Of a DNA stretch of 64,000 nt, positions 31,784-40,276 are shown in pieces (position 1 is the first letter of the stretch; each line of letters starts with the position of its first letter). The translations under genes were made by a program, and so were the position numbers. The notes under the pieces are model-generated. The model did no database searches and had not been told where the DNA came from. It worked only from the letters and a program-made list of their open reading frames with translations. Source of the stretch: Oceanispirochaeta sp963676905. GTDB taxonomy: Bacteria > Spirochaetota > Spirochaetia > DSM-2461. The stretch spans positions 4,421,788-4,485,787 of the forward strand of contig CAXXVE010000001.1 of assembly GCA_963676905.2 (NCBI GenBank), written 5' to 3'.

Positions 31784-33474
31784 ATCTCCCCCCGGTTCAG
31801 ATGGGAAAGGATGAATCATTGATACAAAAGAAGGGACTCATCGTAAAGGGGATTCCCCTCTCCCCGGGAATTGTGGAAGGGCTTGTTCACACCCATCGCA
31901 ATATTCTGGGGCCGATTGATGTGCCCGCCGACATAAAGCGCCATGATATCGAAGAAGAATTTTACCGGCTTGATGAGGCTACGACAAAGGTATCCGATGA
32001 TCTATGCGCTCTAGCCGTTCGCGTGGAAGAGCAAGTGGATGCGAGACTGGCCAGTATTTTCGGGATCCACAAGCTGATAGTGGAGGATACTTCCTTAAGG
32101 AATGAGCTGAAAAGGGAAATAGAAGATAACCTCGTCACCGCGAGCAGCGCCGTGAAAACCGTCTTCCTGCGCTGGGAAAAGAGGTTTCTTTTAATGGATT
32201 CCCAAATCTCAAGGGACAAGGGAGAAGACATGAAGGACGTTTCGATACGCCTTTCAAACGCCCTTGCCGGAATAACAGTCCACCCCCTCGACGAAATCCC
32301 GCAGCATAGCGTGCTGGCTATCTCCCGCCTTCTCCCCTCCGATACGGTTTTTCTTTCAGGCCGTTCCATATCTGCCGTTCTCCTTGAATACGGAAGCTAC
32401 GGCTCCCACGCCTCCCTTTTTCTGCGCGAGATGGGCATACCCTGCATATCCGGCATATCCGGTATCCAGTCCCTCTTTTCCGAGGAAGATCCGGCGCTTG
32501 TTAACGCCGATGAGGGGACAGTCATTATCCGCCCTATGGAAAAGCAGATCCGTATTTTCCGTGGTAAAATGGATGAGAACAGGCAAAACCGGGAGATTGT
32601 CAGGCTCAAAGCCGCCGGCCCGGCGGTTACGGAGGACGGTTTACGGATTTCCGTGCTGGCGAATGTCGGATGCCCCGAGGACACGGAGCGGGCCATGGAA
32701 AACGGTGCCGACGGAATAGGTCTTTATCGGATGGAGCGGGCCTATCTCGGGCGGATCGCTCCGCCGAAAGTCAGCGAACTGCTCTCGGAAATGAGGCAAA
32801 CCTTGAGTTCCGCCAAAGGCCTGCCCGTCAACGTTCGGCTTCTTGATCTCGGAAGCGACAAACAATTGGCGTTTATGAGTTTTCTGGCCGAATCGAATCC
32901 CGCACTGGGGCAGCGCGGCATACGGCTCCTTTTCAAATACCCGGAGCTATTGAAAACCAATATGAGAGCTCTGCTCCAGTTGTCCCGGGAATTTGACATC
33001 CGCATTCTGGTGCCCATGGTTTCCCTGCCGGAAGAAATGGCCCGGGTAAGGGAAATTCTCGACCGGCTGTGCTCCGAGGAAAACATGACATCCCCGCCCC
33101 CCCTCGGCGCCATGATCGAGACCCCCGCCGCCGCGTTGTCTGCGAAGCTCATAGGCGAATATGCCGACTTCCTCAGTTTCGGAACGAATGACCTTACCCA
33201 GTATTCCTATGCCGCCGACCGCGAGAACGGGGCGGTGGAGACCTATTTCAATGATTCTTCCCAAGTCATTTTCAGATTGATCGGCCTTACCCGGGGAGAC
33301 GTTCCGGACATGCCCCTTTCCGTATGCGGGGAACTGGCAGGTCAGCCGCAGAACGTGGAAAAGCTCCTTTCATGCGGCATAGAAACGTTAAGCGTAGCCC
33401 CTCCCCTTATCCCCTTAATCAAAGAGGCCGTACGCCACTCGCGCCTACAGAAGCCATCTGTCGGGTTGGTCTGA
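31780..33474 (+). CDS. ptsI: PTS enzyme I-type PEP-protein phosphotransferase
   Basis: 564 residues, full length for enzyme I. The phosphorylated histidine lies in GSYGSHASLFLREMGIPC (His about 210). The PEP-binding barrel shows GADGIGLYRMERAYL, LDLGSDKQ, NPALGQRGIRLL, MIETPAAAL, LSFGTNDLTQYSYAADR (about 464-480) and VCGELAG with the catalytic cysteine (about 517). Enzyme I transfers phosphate from PEP to HPr. No HPr or EII gene is nearby, so partners must lie elsewhere. It may be a paralogue for a regulatory (nitrogen-type) PTS, although the N-terminal GAF domain of PtsP is absent. Confidence 0.9.
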   Translation: MNLPPVQMGKDESLIQKKGLIVKGIPLSPGIVEGLVHTHRNILGPIDVPADIKRHDIEEEFYRLDEATTKVSDDLCALAVRVEEQVDARLASIFGIHKLIVEDTSLRNELKREIEDNLVTASSAVKTVFLRWEKRFLLMDSQISRDKGEDMKDVSIRLSNALAGITVHPLDEIPQHSVLAISRLLPSDTVFLSGRSISAVLLEYGSYGSHASLFLREMGIPCISGISGIQSLFSEEDPALVNADEGTVIIRPMEKQIRIFRGKMDENRQNREIVRLKAAGPAVTEDGLRISVLANVGCPEDTERAMENGADGIGLYRMERAYLGRIAPPKVSELLSEMRQTLSSAKGLPVNVRLLDLGSDKQLAFMSFLAESNPALGQRGIRLLFKYPELLKTNMRALLQLSREFDIRILVPMVSLPEEMARVREILDRLCSEENMTSPPPLGAMIETPAAALSAKLIGEYADFLSFGTNDLTQYSYAADRENGAVETYFNDSSQVIFRLIGLTRGDVPDMPLSVCGELAGQPQNVEKLLSCGIETLSVAPPLIPLIKEAVRHSRLQKPSVGLV

Positions 33475-33666
33475 TATAATCATTTCACCATAATTAGCCT
33501 TCAGCAGGATACTCCTTTCAATCTCGGAAAGGTTCAGGGGTGTTCCCTTGTTATATCTGTAAATGACTTTTTCGCATGCTGTTTTCAAGGTTTCCGCGAT
33601 ACCGGCAATATCCACTACTTTCAAGGCAATGGTGTTGAGTTCATTATCGGTTTTAATTCTATTCAT
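33445..33666 (-). CDS. hypothetical small helical protein
   Basis: 73 residues if started at the ATG at 33666, which has AAAGGA about eight bases upstream on the minus strand; the frame is open further upstream but without a start signal. The product is helical (LNTIALKVVDIAGIAETLKTACEKVIYRY) with no hydrophobic segment. The 3' end overlaps the 3' end of ptsI by 30 bases, tail to tail. I do not recognise the family. Confidence 0.5.
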   Translation of the reverse strand: MNRIKTDNELNTIALKVVDIAGIAETLKTACEKVIYRYNKGTPLNLSEIERSILLKANYGEMIISDQPDRWLL

Positions 33667-33837
33667 ATTTTCGTCCTTTCCCCCATTATACCATACTCCC
33701 GGCGTGATCGCGCTTCTTTCGGCCATCCGTGCCGATTTTCTCCCCATGGGAGGCACGGGGGATAGGGAACGGCGTTTTCATCACGGCCGATGGTAATAAT
33801 CCGGGGGATCATATATAATTAAAGGGGCAGCCATAGG

Positions 33838-35115
33838 ATGAAAGAGCAATTTTACGATTACCGCCTGGATAATGCGGGGAAGCTTTATCCTCCTCTTCTT
33901 TCAAAGGAGAGGACCACCATATTCCGGATTGCGGCTCTCATGGATAAGCCGGTCCGAATAGGCGCACTCGAAGAGGCGGCCCGGAATATGATGGCGCGAT
34001 GCCCCTATTACCAAGTCACTTTGAAGCAGGGTGTCTTCTGGTACTATCTGGACAAGGTCGATACCCTGCCCCTCGTTCATGGGGAGAGCCAGTCGCCCTG
34101 CCAGTATATCCCCTTCAAAAGAAGGGATGTCCTTCCTTTCCGAATTATCGCCTATCGCCATCGCATCGCCTTTGAGGCGTCCCATCTGCTGGCCGACGGG
34201 AAATCGGGCATAACTTTTCTGAACGGGCTGATTTTGGAATATTTGAAAATCATGGGAGAAGACGTCTCTTCCGACGGGATGGTGCTGGATTGCGAAGATT
34301 CCTGCGATCCGGAGGAGTATTCAGACGGTTACAAAAGGAATTTCGACAGAAGTATCCCCCGGGCGAAGCCGTGCCGGAGAGCGGCGCAGCTAAGGGGAGC
34401 ACCGCTCAAGCCGCCGAAATACCGTATTATCGAGGGAATCCTAAGTACAGGGGATGTAAAGATCCGCGCCGAGGCTTTCGGCGTGACCATAGGAGTCTAT
34501 CTGAGCGCAGTGCTTCTTAAGGTACTATGTGACCTGGAGCGGACGAAAAAGCGCATGAAGCCCGTTACGCTGACTATCCCCGTCGACGTAAGGCAGTTCT
34601 TCCCTTCCAAAACAATGAGGAACTTCATGCTGACCGTAGAGCCCACCGTTAATCCGAGACTGGGGCGGACCACCTTGGAATATATCATCGGCCGGGTAAG
34701 GGATTACATGAGACTCGAAATGGATATCAATTACCTTAAGATGCAGATAGCCCGCAACATCCGGGGCGAAGCGAATGTCCTGTCCCGCGTTCTCCCCCTC
34801 CTGCTCAAGAAGCCGATTCTCAAATGGATTAACAGGAGGATGGGAGAGAATACCTACTCCATGAGCTTTTCCAATCTCGGCCTGGTCCGCCTGCCTGTTA
34901 AGATGGGAAAGTATGTTAAAAAATACGAGATCATTCCGCCCAGGAACTCCGGCCGGATTAATTTGACGGCCATCGGCTACAGGGACAGTATCTCCCTGTT
35001 CTTCGGGAGTACGTTATGGGGGAAGGAAGTGGAAGCGGCTTTTTTTGCGGCGCTACGCAAAGAGGGCGTTTCCGTAAGTATCATGACGAATTTATTGAAT
35101 TCGGGGAGGATGTGA
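33838..35115 (+). CDS. condensation-fold acyltransferase (alcohol acetyltransferase-like)
   Basis: 425 residues with the chloramphenicol acetyltransferase/condensation fold. The H-x-x-x-D-G active site is present as SHLLADGKSG (about residues 116-125, following AFEA). Other family segments are FLNGLILEYL, TLTIPVDVRQFFPSKTMRNFM (about 243-263) and the late NLGLVRLP. Such proteins join acyl groups to alcohols or other hydroxyl/amine acceptors. The next gene, encoding a DUF6320-type membrane protein, starts directly at the stop codon; this pair is conserved in Firmicutes and spirochaetes from memory. Substrate unknown. Confidence 0.75.
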   Translation: MKEQFYDYRLDNAGKLYPPLLSKERTTIFRIAALMDKPVRIGALEEAARNMMARCPYYQVTLKQGVFWYYLDKVDTLPLVHGESQSPCQYIPFKRRDVLPFRIIAYRHRIAFEASHLLADGKSGITFLNGLILEYLKIMGEDVSSDGMVLDCEDSCDPEEYSDGYKRNFDRSIPRAKPCRRAAQLRGAPLKPPKYRIIEGILSTGDVKIRAEAFGVTIGVYLSAVLLKVLCDLERTKKRMKPVTLTIPVDVRQFFPSKTMRNFMLTVEPTVNPRLGRTTLEYIIGRVRDYMRLEMDINYLKMQIARNIRGEANVLSRVLPLLLKKPILKWINRRMGENTYSMSFSNLGLVRLPVKMGKYVKKYEIIPPRNSGRINLTAIGYRDSISLFFGSTLWGKEVEAAFFAALRKEGVSVSIMTNLLNSGRM

Positions 35116-35973
35116 ATGCCCTATTGCCCGCGATGCGGAGTCGAAGTTGAAGACCGCCTGGAAAAATGCCCCCTCTGCGATACGGCCATCCCCGGGGAGG
35201 TCCGGAATCCCCAGAAATCAGAAGGGATTTATCCCGCCGATTCGGTGAAGGCCCGAAAGATGCACCGCTCCCTCACTCTCCGGCAGAAGAGGTCGCTGTT
35301 CCTTTCTCTGGCGGTTATGGCCTGCCTATTGCCCCTCCTCGTTACCCCGTTACTGGATTATATCCAAAACGGCCTTATCTCCTGGTCCTATTATGTGATG
35401 ATTTCCCTGCCGGCCGCTTTCGGGATGGCCCTGGCGGGAGTGCTTTCTTACAGGAGGCCGGGCTTGCTTGTCAACTCCGCCGGCCTTATAATCCTCTGCT
35501 GGTTCATGCTGTTCAGGAAGCAGTATCCCTGGGATTTCCTGCTCTCCGGGGATTTCCAGATCATCCTGGCGGGAGCGGTCTCCGCGGACATTTTCGTGCT
35601 TTACGTGGGCAAGGCAAGGAGAAAATGGCAGAATGCCGTCGGTCTCTCCCTCCTCATTAGCTCACTCTTCCTCATCGCCCTGGAATACATACTTTCCGGG
35701 AAGATAAGTTGGTCCCCGATTGCCGTCTCGGCGCTTATTCCCGCCTCCCTTTTTATTTTTCTTACGGGGATTGTCAGGCGCAGGGGACTGAATGTTGTAA
35801 GCCTATTCTTTTTGCTTTTGTCTCTTATGCTGGTCGCCCTGGATTTTTCAACGGATTTCTCCGGATGGTCGCTCATAACCTTTATCATTTTCTCCTTTCT
35901 GGCTTTCGCTGCCCTCATGACGCATGCCATCCTGTTCCGCGATACGGACTGGAAAAAAGTGCTTCATCTTTAG
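35116..35973 (+). CDS. zinc-ribbon multi-pass membrane protein (DUF6320-type)
   Basis: 285 residues. A zinc ribbon at the N-terminus (YCPRCG and CPLCDT, residues 3-22) is followed by a basic linker and about seven to eight transmembrane helices from residue 60 on (SLFLSLAVMACLLPLLV, YYVMISLPAAFGMALAG and so on). It abuts the acyltransferase gene with no gap and is surely co-translated with it. It may hold the enzyme at the membrane or export its product. Family name from memory. Confidence 0.75.
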   Translation: MPYCPRCGVEVEDRLEKCPLCDTAIPGEVRNPQKSEGIYPADSVKARKMHRSLTLRQKRSLFLSLAVMACLLPLLVTPLLDYIQNGLISWSYYVMISLPAAFGMALAGVLSYRRPGLLVNSAGLIILCWFMLFRKQYPWDFLLSGDFQIILAGAVSADIFVLYVGKARRKWQNAVGLSLLISSLFLIALEYILSGKISWSPIAVSALIPASLFIFLTGIVRRRGLNVVSLFFLLLSLMLVALDFSTDFSGWSLITFIIFSFLAFAALMTHAILFRDTDWKKVLHL

Positions 35974-36464
35974 ACATACCGAATCCGTGAGTCACGGGAG
36001 GTAGTTTCTATGCCCTCAAGCGCTGGATCGGCAATACGGATTGTGATGCAACCATCTTAATTCAAGACTTTCTAAATACCTTCTGAGCTTTTTTTTCAGC
36101 CCCAAGGATCTTATCAATTCCCCGATTCATCCGCTGATAGTTTTATTTATCAGAATATATACAGGTTTCTGATTAGTGATCCCGATATCATCAGAATTAA
36201 CCGTTAGCTTCTCTACTAACTGTCACTACCTTTGATATGGCATAAGGCTATATTGACTCGGGACGCACTATGGTTGCATTATTTAATGGTAATGATTACA
36301 ATTAAAAGAGCTAGAGTCAGGGATGTAAATATATAGTTATGAAATATTTCCTCCTTGGATGAGACCAATATTTTGGGGAGCTTCGTCATGTGAATCAAGT
36401 ATTCTATGAGTTCTTTGAAGGAATCCCTGATGACAAGCTATGGAATTGAATCTGTTTCAACAGG
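35974..36464. other. intergenic region, possible gene debris
   Basis: About 490 bases without a convincing gene. A hairpin CCGTGA/TCACGG at 35985-35997 may terminate the preceding operon. Near the right end, between about 36372 and 36450, a short plus-strand frame reads GELRHVNQVFYEFFEGIPDDKLWN then stop, which looks like a fragment of a coding sequence but is too short to name. Confidence 0.35.
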
Positions 36465-37340
36465 ATGGATTATTTGAAGAAAAATGAGAACGACGATGGC
36501 CGTAAATTATTTGATATAATCAGCGATAAAGTCTTTTCAAAGGAGTTTATTTCCGGGATAGCCGGAGATCGTTTCCAAACGAATGAGGAGAAGGCGCTTT
36601 TTGAAGCATTACTCAGTGAATCGGAAGGAGATTTTTACGTAAAGGTCCTTTTCCATTTGACTTATGAAGTGTTTGAAAAGAACAGGGCTTTTTCTATATG
36701 GAATGAGATTCTCCGCCATAAGAAAGAATTGAGCCGCCTGCTTAACAGAAATGTGGAAATCACGGTTGCAACCCTCGATTATCTGACGAATATAAAAAAG
36801 GAGATTCTAGCCCCAAAAATAATCGGTGAATCCTTTCTCGGGAAAATTGTGGAGCTCTCATCGGTAGATACGCTGACAAAACTATACAATAGGCAGCACC
36901 TCATGCAAGTACTCAATATTGAGATCCGGCGCTATATCCGCTACAAGACCCCTTTTTCACTGTTGATGATAGATATTGATCATTTCAAGTCTATTAATGA
37001 TAACTTCGGGCACAATACCGGAGATAAAATCCTCATGGAAGTCAGCAGGATTTTGCTCCTGAATTTAAGAGAACTTGATATCTGTACGAGATTCGGAGGA
37101 GAAGAATTCATAATAGTTCTTCCCCATACGGAAGAGGAGGAAGCGCTCGATCTCGCAGAAAGAATAAGAATGAATGTGAAGGAAGCTTTCAGTAGCGAAT
37201 ACAATCTAACGATCAGCATCGGTATATCCATCATTTCCGATCGATGTGATATATTCGAGTTAATAAAAGAAGCCGACAAGGCTTTGTACCGCTCCAAAGA
37301 AAACGGGAGAGATAAGACCACAGTTTATTCACAAATATAG
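36465..37340 (+). CDS. diguanylate cyclase (GGDEF)
   Basis: 291 residues. The C-terminal 165 residues are a GGDEF domain with DTLTKLYNRQHL (about 138), IDIDHFKSINDNFGHNTGD (about 168-187) and the active-site loop FGGEEF (about 209). An RELD motif five residues before GGEEF is a complete product-inhibition (I) site. The N-terminal 130 residues are a soluble helical sensor of unknown type, no membrane segment. It makes c-di-GMP; an HD-GYP protein of opposite function is encoded at 55970. Confidence 0.9.
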   Translation: MDYLKKNENDDGRKLFDIISDKVFSKEFISGIAGDRFQTNEEKALFEALLSESEGDFYVKVLFHLTYEVFEKNRAFSIWNEILRHKKELSRLLNRNVEITVATLDYLTNIKKEILAPKIIGESFLGKIVELSSVDTLTKLYNRQHLMQVLNIEIRRYIRYKTPFSLLMIDIDHFKSINDNFGHNTGDKILMEVSRILLLNLRELDICTRFGGEEFIIVLPHTEEEEALDLAERIRMNVKEAFSSEYNLTISIGISIISDRCDIFELIKEADKALYRSKENGRDKTTVYSQI

Positions 37341-37649
37341 TGGATCCGGTTCGTTTTATCCCGTTCATAGCATAAATTGGAAACTTCCCCTATCCATATC
37401 CTTGAATAAGGCTAAAAGTAGCAAAGCGTTCTTTTGATGAAGGATAACTATCAGTCATTGGATATATCATTGCACCCTGGAAGAATCATTAAGAATGCAA
37501 ATGATAACTTTTCATTTACTAATAGACACCAGTTTCGACGCCTTTATTATAAAGGCCCAGAAGCTTCATATGAAAAACAGACCACATAAACCCTGAAATA
37601 TAGCCCTATATGGCTCTATAAAAACAACATAAGGTCGTACACTGAATTG
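37341..37649. other. intergenic region left of tRNA remnant
   Basis: No gene, promoter or repeat recognised. AT-rich, non-coding in appearance with many stops in all frames. Confidence 0.4.
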
Positions 37650-37698
37650 AGGGGCTAGTGGTCGCAAGGCTGTGCTGGTTCAAGTCCAGTCTACCGCA
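37650..37698 (+). tRNA. tRNA 3' remnant (T arm and acceptor strand)
   Basis: GCTGG (37674-37678), TTCAAGT loop, CCAGT (37686-37690) form a canonical T arm; CTACCGC and discriminator A follow (37691-37698), and an intrinsic terminator comes next at 37712. The 5' acceptor strand that would pair (GCGGTAG) is not found upstream, and D and anticodon arms cannot be drawn. It is therefore a 3' end of a tRNA gene, as left at the border of an integrated element, not a functional tRNA. Confidence 0.55.
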
Positions 37699-37711
37699 TA
37701 TAGTATTAAGA

Positions 37712-37746
37712 CCCTGCAATCAAATTCCTCGATTGCAGGGTTTTTT
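37712..37746 (+). terminator. intrinsic terminator
   Basis: CCCTGCAATC (37712-37721) and GATTGCAGGG (37731-37740), perfect 10-bp stem with 9-base loop, then six T. Placed 14 bases after the tRNA remnant, as expected for a tRNA transcription unit. Confidence 0.92.
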
Positions 37747-37855
37747 CATTGATAATATTTCTTCCCGGCATTCCCGTCCCTCTGGTATAATGATATTCAG
37801 TACCCCACCTTAAGTTCATACATCATTGATTTGCTTTTATAACAGGAGAAGATCA

Positions 37856-39370
37856 ATGGAAAAATCCATCATTATCATTGGAGCCGGACTGACCGGCCTT
37901 TCTGCCGGATGCTACGGTCGGATGAACGGCTACAGGACCAGTATCTACGAGATGCACGACAAGGCCGGAGGTGTCTGCACTGCCTGGAAGAGGAAAGACT
38001 ATACCATAGACGGAGCCATGAACTGGCTGATCGGAACAAAACCCGGAACCGGCTACCACAGAATCTGGCAGGAACTGGGTGCGGCGGATAACTGGAAGGT
38101 CCACAACCACTCAAACTATATGATTCTGGAGGATGAAAATGGCAGTCCTTTGCCTGTCCCCTGCAATACAGATCATCTGGAAGAATTCATGCTCAAAGTA
38201 TCCCCTGAAGACCGGAGCGCCATAATTGAGTTCTGCAACACCGTAAGAAGCTGCTGGAAGATCTCCTTACCCGTAGATAAACCGCCGGAGCTCTATACTC
38301 TTGTAGATAAACTGAAGATGGTCAAAATGCTGCCCCGCCTGGGTTTCTTTGCCAAATGGGGGAAACTGACAGTTCTGGATTTTGCCGACCGCTTCCACTC
38401 ACCCCTCCTCAAAAAGATCTTCACCATGGGAAATGACGATGCCTACTCGATTATGCCAGCCCTGACCCTCCCCATGCTCTTCAGCTGGATGAATGAGAGG
38501 GAGGCCGGATATGTCCTTGGGGGAGCCCTGTCGCTGGTTGATTCTATCCGGAAGCGTTATACGGACCTGGGTGGAGAAATCCATTTCAAGGCAAAAGTAG
38601 AGAAGATCCTTATTGAAGACGGGAAAGCTGTTGGCATCAGGCTTTCAGACGGCACTGAACACAGGGGCGACTATATAATATCCGCTGCCGATGGCCATGA
38701 AACCATCTTCGATATGCTCGAGGGTCGGTATATAGATGATGAAATAAGGGGATACTATAAAAATCTCAAACTCTTCCCCCCTCTCATCTATACCGCCTTC
38801 GGAGTCAACCGCAGCTTCAGGGAGATCCCCCCTTCCCTCAACGGCTACTCCTTTGCCCTGGAAAAACCTGTCACTATCGCTGAGAGGGAGCGCCGGGATA
38901 TCAATGTGCTTATCTACAACTACGACCCTTCCCTTGCGGGAAATGAAAAGACCACCATTGTTGTGCCCATGAATACCGACTTTGACTACTGGGAAAATCT
39001 CTACGGAGACAAAGAGAAATACAAAGCAGAGAAGGAAGCGATTGCAGACACTCTCCTGAACGCCCTGGAAACCAGATTTCCGGGGATCACTGAACAGACG
39101 GAAGTCCGTGATGTGGCGACACCCATGACCTGGGTAAGGTATACGGGAAACTGGAGGGGCAGCTATGAAGGATGGCTGATGAGCTCCAAAACTATGATGA
39201 TGGAGATGTCCAAGACCCTTCCGGGGCTGAAAAACTTCTTTATGGCCGGTCAGTGGGTCAATCCCGGGGGAGGAATGCCCACCGCGGCAGTTTCAGGAAA
39301 TCATACGATACAGCTGATCTGCCGGGAGGACAGGAAAAAGTTTACGGCATCCCGTCCTGCTCATAACTGA
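37856..39370 (+). CDS. CrtI-type FAD-dependent oxidoreductase
   Basis: 504 residues from the ATG at 37856 (AGGAGAA upstream). The N-terminal FAD fold has IIIIGAGLTGLSAGCYG (residues 4-20) and YEMHDKAGGVC; the C-terminus ends in FMAGQWVNPGGGMPTAAVSG, the second flavin-contact motif of phytoene desaturases and related amine oxidases. No carotenoid synthesis genes are nearby, so a carotenoid substrate is doubtful; related proteins act as retinol saturases or on other polyenes. No signal peptide. The 3' end overlaps the converging gene by 29 bases. Confidence 0.85.
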   Translation: MEKSIIIIGAGLTGLSAGCYGRMNGYRTSIYEMHDKAGGVCTAWKRKDYTIDGAMNWLIGTKPGTGYHRIWQELGAADNWKVHNHSNYMILEDENGSPLPVPCNTDHLEEFMLKVSPEDRSAIIEFCNTVRSCWKISLPVDKPPELYTLVDKLKMVKMLPRLGFFAKWGKLTVLDFADRFHSPLLKKIFTMGNDDAYSIMPALTLPMLFSWMNEREAGYVLGGALSLVDSIRKRYTDLGGEIHFKAKVEKILIEDGKAVGIRLSDGTEHRGDYIISAADGHETIFDMLEGRYIDDEIRGYYKNLKLFPPLIYTAFGVNRSFREIPPSLNGYSFALEKPVTIAERERRDINVLIYNYDPSLAGNEKTTIVVPMNTDFDYWENLYGDKEKYKAEKEAIADTLLNALETRFPGITEQTEVRDVATPMTWVRYTGNWRGSYEGWLMSSKTMMMEMSKTLPGLKNFFMAGQWVNPGGGMPTAAVSGNHTIQLICREDRKKFTASRPAHN

Positions 39371-40070
39371 ACTCAAATTGCGTGTTGGGATATTCGGAGC
39401 AGATATACTGACTGGTGAAATTTTCAATGGAACTCACTCTCTCCTTCAGCTCTGAAGAAGGCTTTCCGCCGTAACGGGAGATATGAATTGTAAAATTGAA
39501 GTTCAGCGTTGGATGCCTTGTCACATTGTTTACAGTATCAAAGATCAGACGCTGAATATCATAGGCAAGGCGGTCCTCATTCATATGGCCGATCAGAAAA
39601 ATTATATTTTTTCCGCCTTCTACATTTTTGTCGGTTTCCATGGCGTTACAGGAGCTCTCTTCCACCCCGGGCGCCTCTATGGTGTAGAAAATATTCTCCT
39701 CCATATTACTGAACTGCAGCTCTCCTATGGGAGCTAAACTGATCTTGTTGATAAGCTGATAGCAGACAATCCCCTTTTCAAGTTCCCTGTGATACCCCTT
39801 GTAGAGCAGATAGATATAGTCCTGCCCCTTAACGTCCATGGCATCAATATCAGTCATAACAAAAGCCTCGGTATTTTTAAGGCTATCAAGGGTGGAAAGC
39901 ACAAAATCATTGGTATAGGAGTCCATCAGGACCTTGCGGCTGTCCCCTTCGGGCATTTTTATCCACATCTGGTTGGGGCTGTTAACAATTTCAACTGAAT
40001 GCTTGAGCAGGATTGAGTTTGTTTCCCTTATCAAAGAGATAAGGGAGAGGGCAGCTTTCAGGTACTCCAT
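39342..40070 (-). CDS. hypothetical protein (242 aa)
   Basis: A soluble 242-residue protein with no known motif. The pattern is mixed: an N-terminal helical part (EYLKAALSLISLIRETNSILL), a central strand-rich region (YIYLLYKGYHRELEKGIVCYQLINK) and a C-terminal helical part with several histidines and cysteines (NFNFTIHISRYGGKPS, YICSEYPNTQFEF). It converges with the CrtI-type gene and is separated from the FMN/FAD lipoprotein gene by a terminator, so it has its own promoter only if transcription starts after 40217. Not recognised. Confidence 0.6.
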   Translation of the reverse strand: MEYLKAALSLISLIRETNSILLKHSVEIVNSPNQMWIKMPEGDSRKVLMDSYTNDFVLSTLDSLKNTEAFVMTDIDAMDVKGQDYIYLLYKGYHRELEKGIVCYQLINKISLAPIGELQFSNMEENIFYTIEAPGVEESSCNAMETDKNVEGGKNIIFLIGHMNEDRLAYDIQRLIFDTVNNVTRHPTLNFNFTIHISRYGGKPSSELKERVSSIENFTSQYICSEYPNTQFEFSYEQDGMP

Positions 40071-40216
40071 GATTTAAAATTCTCCTCATAAAAAATTTCG
40101 TGGAAGGATCAGAAATCAAATACCCTGAGGACTCAGACACTTGAGAATTGATCATCTATCACTAAGTTAATCATAAAAAAAATATATGTTTCCTTCCAGA
40201 ACCCGGCGAATCTCAT

Positions 40217-40251
40217 AAAAAGGCCGTCCCGGATTTCTTCGGGACGGCCTT
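40217..40251 (-). terminator. intrinsic terminator
   Basis: AAGGCCGTCCCG and CGGGACGGCCTT, a 12-bp stem with 8-base loop. On the minus strand it is followed by TTTTT, so it terminates the FMN/FAD lipoprotein gene ending at 40277. Confidence 0.92.
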
Positions 40252-40276
40252 GTATAAAATGATAAGAAACTGTGGT

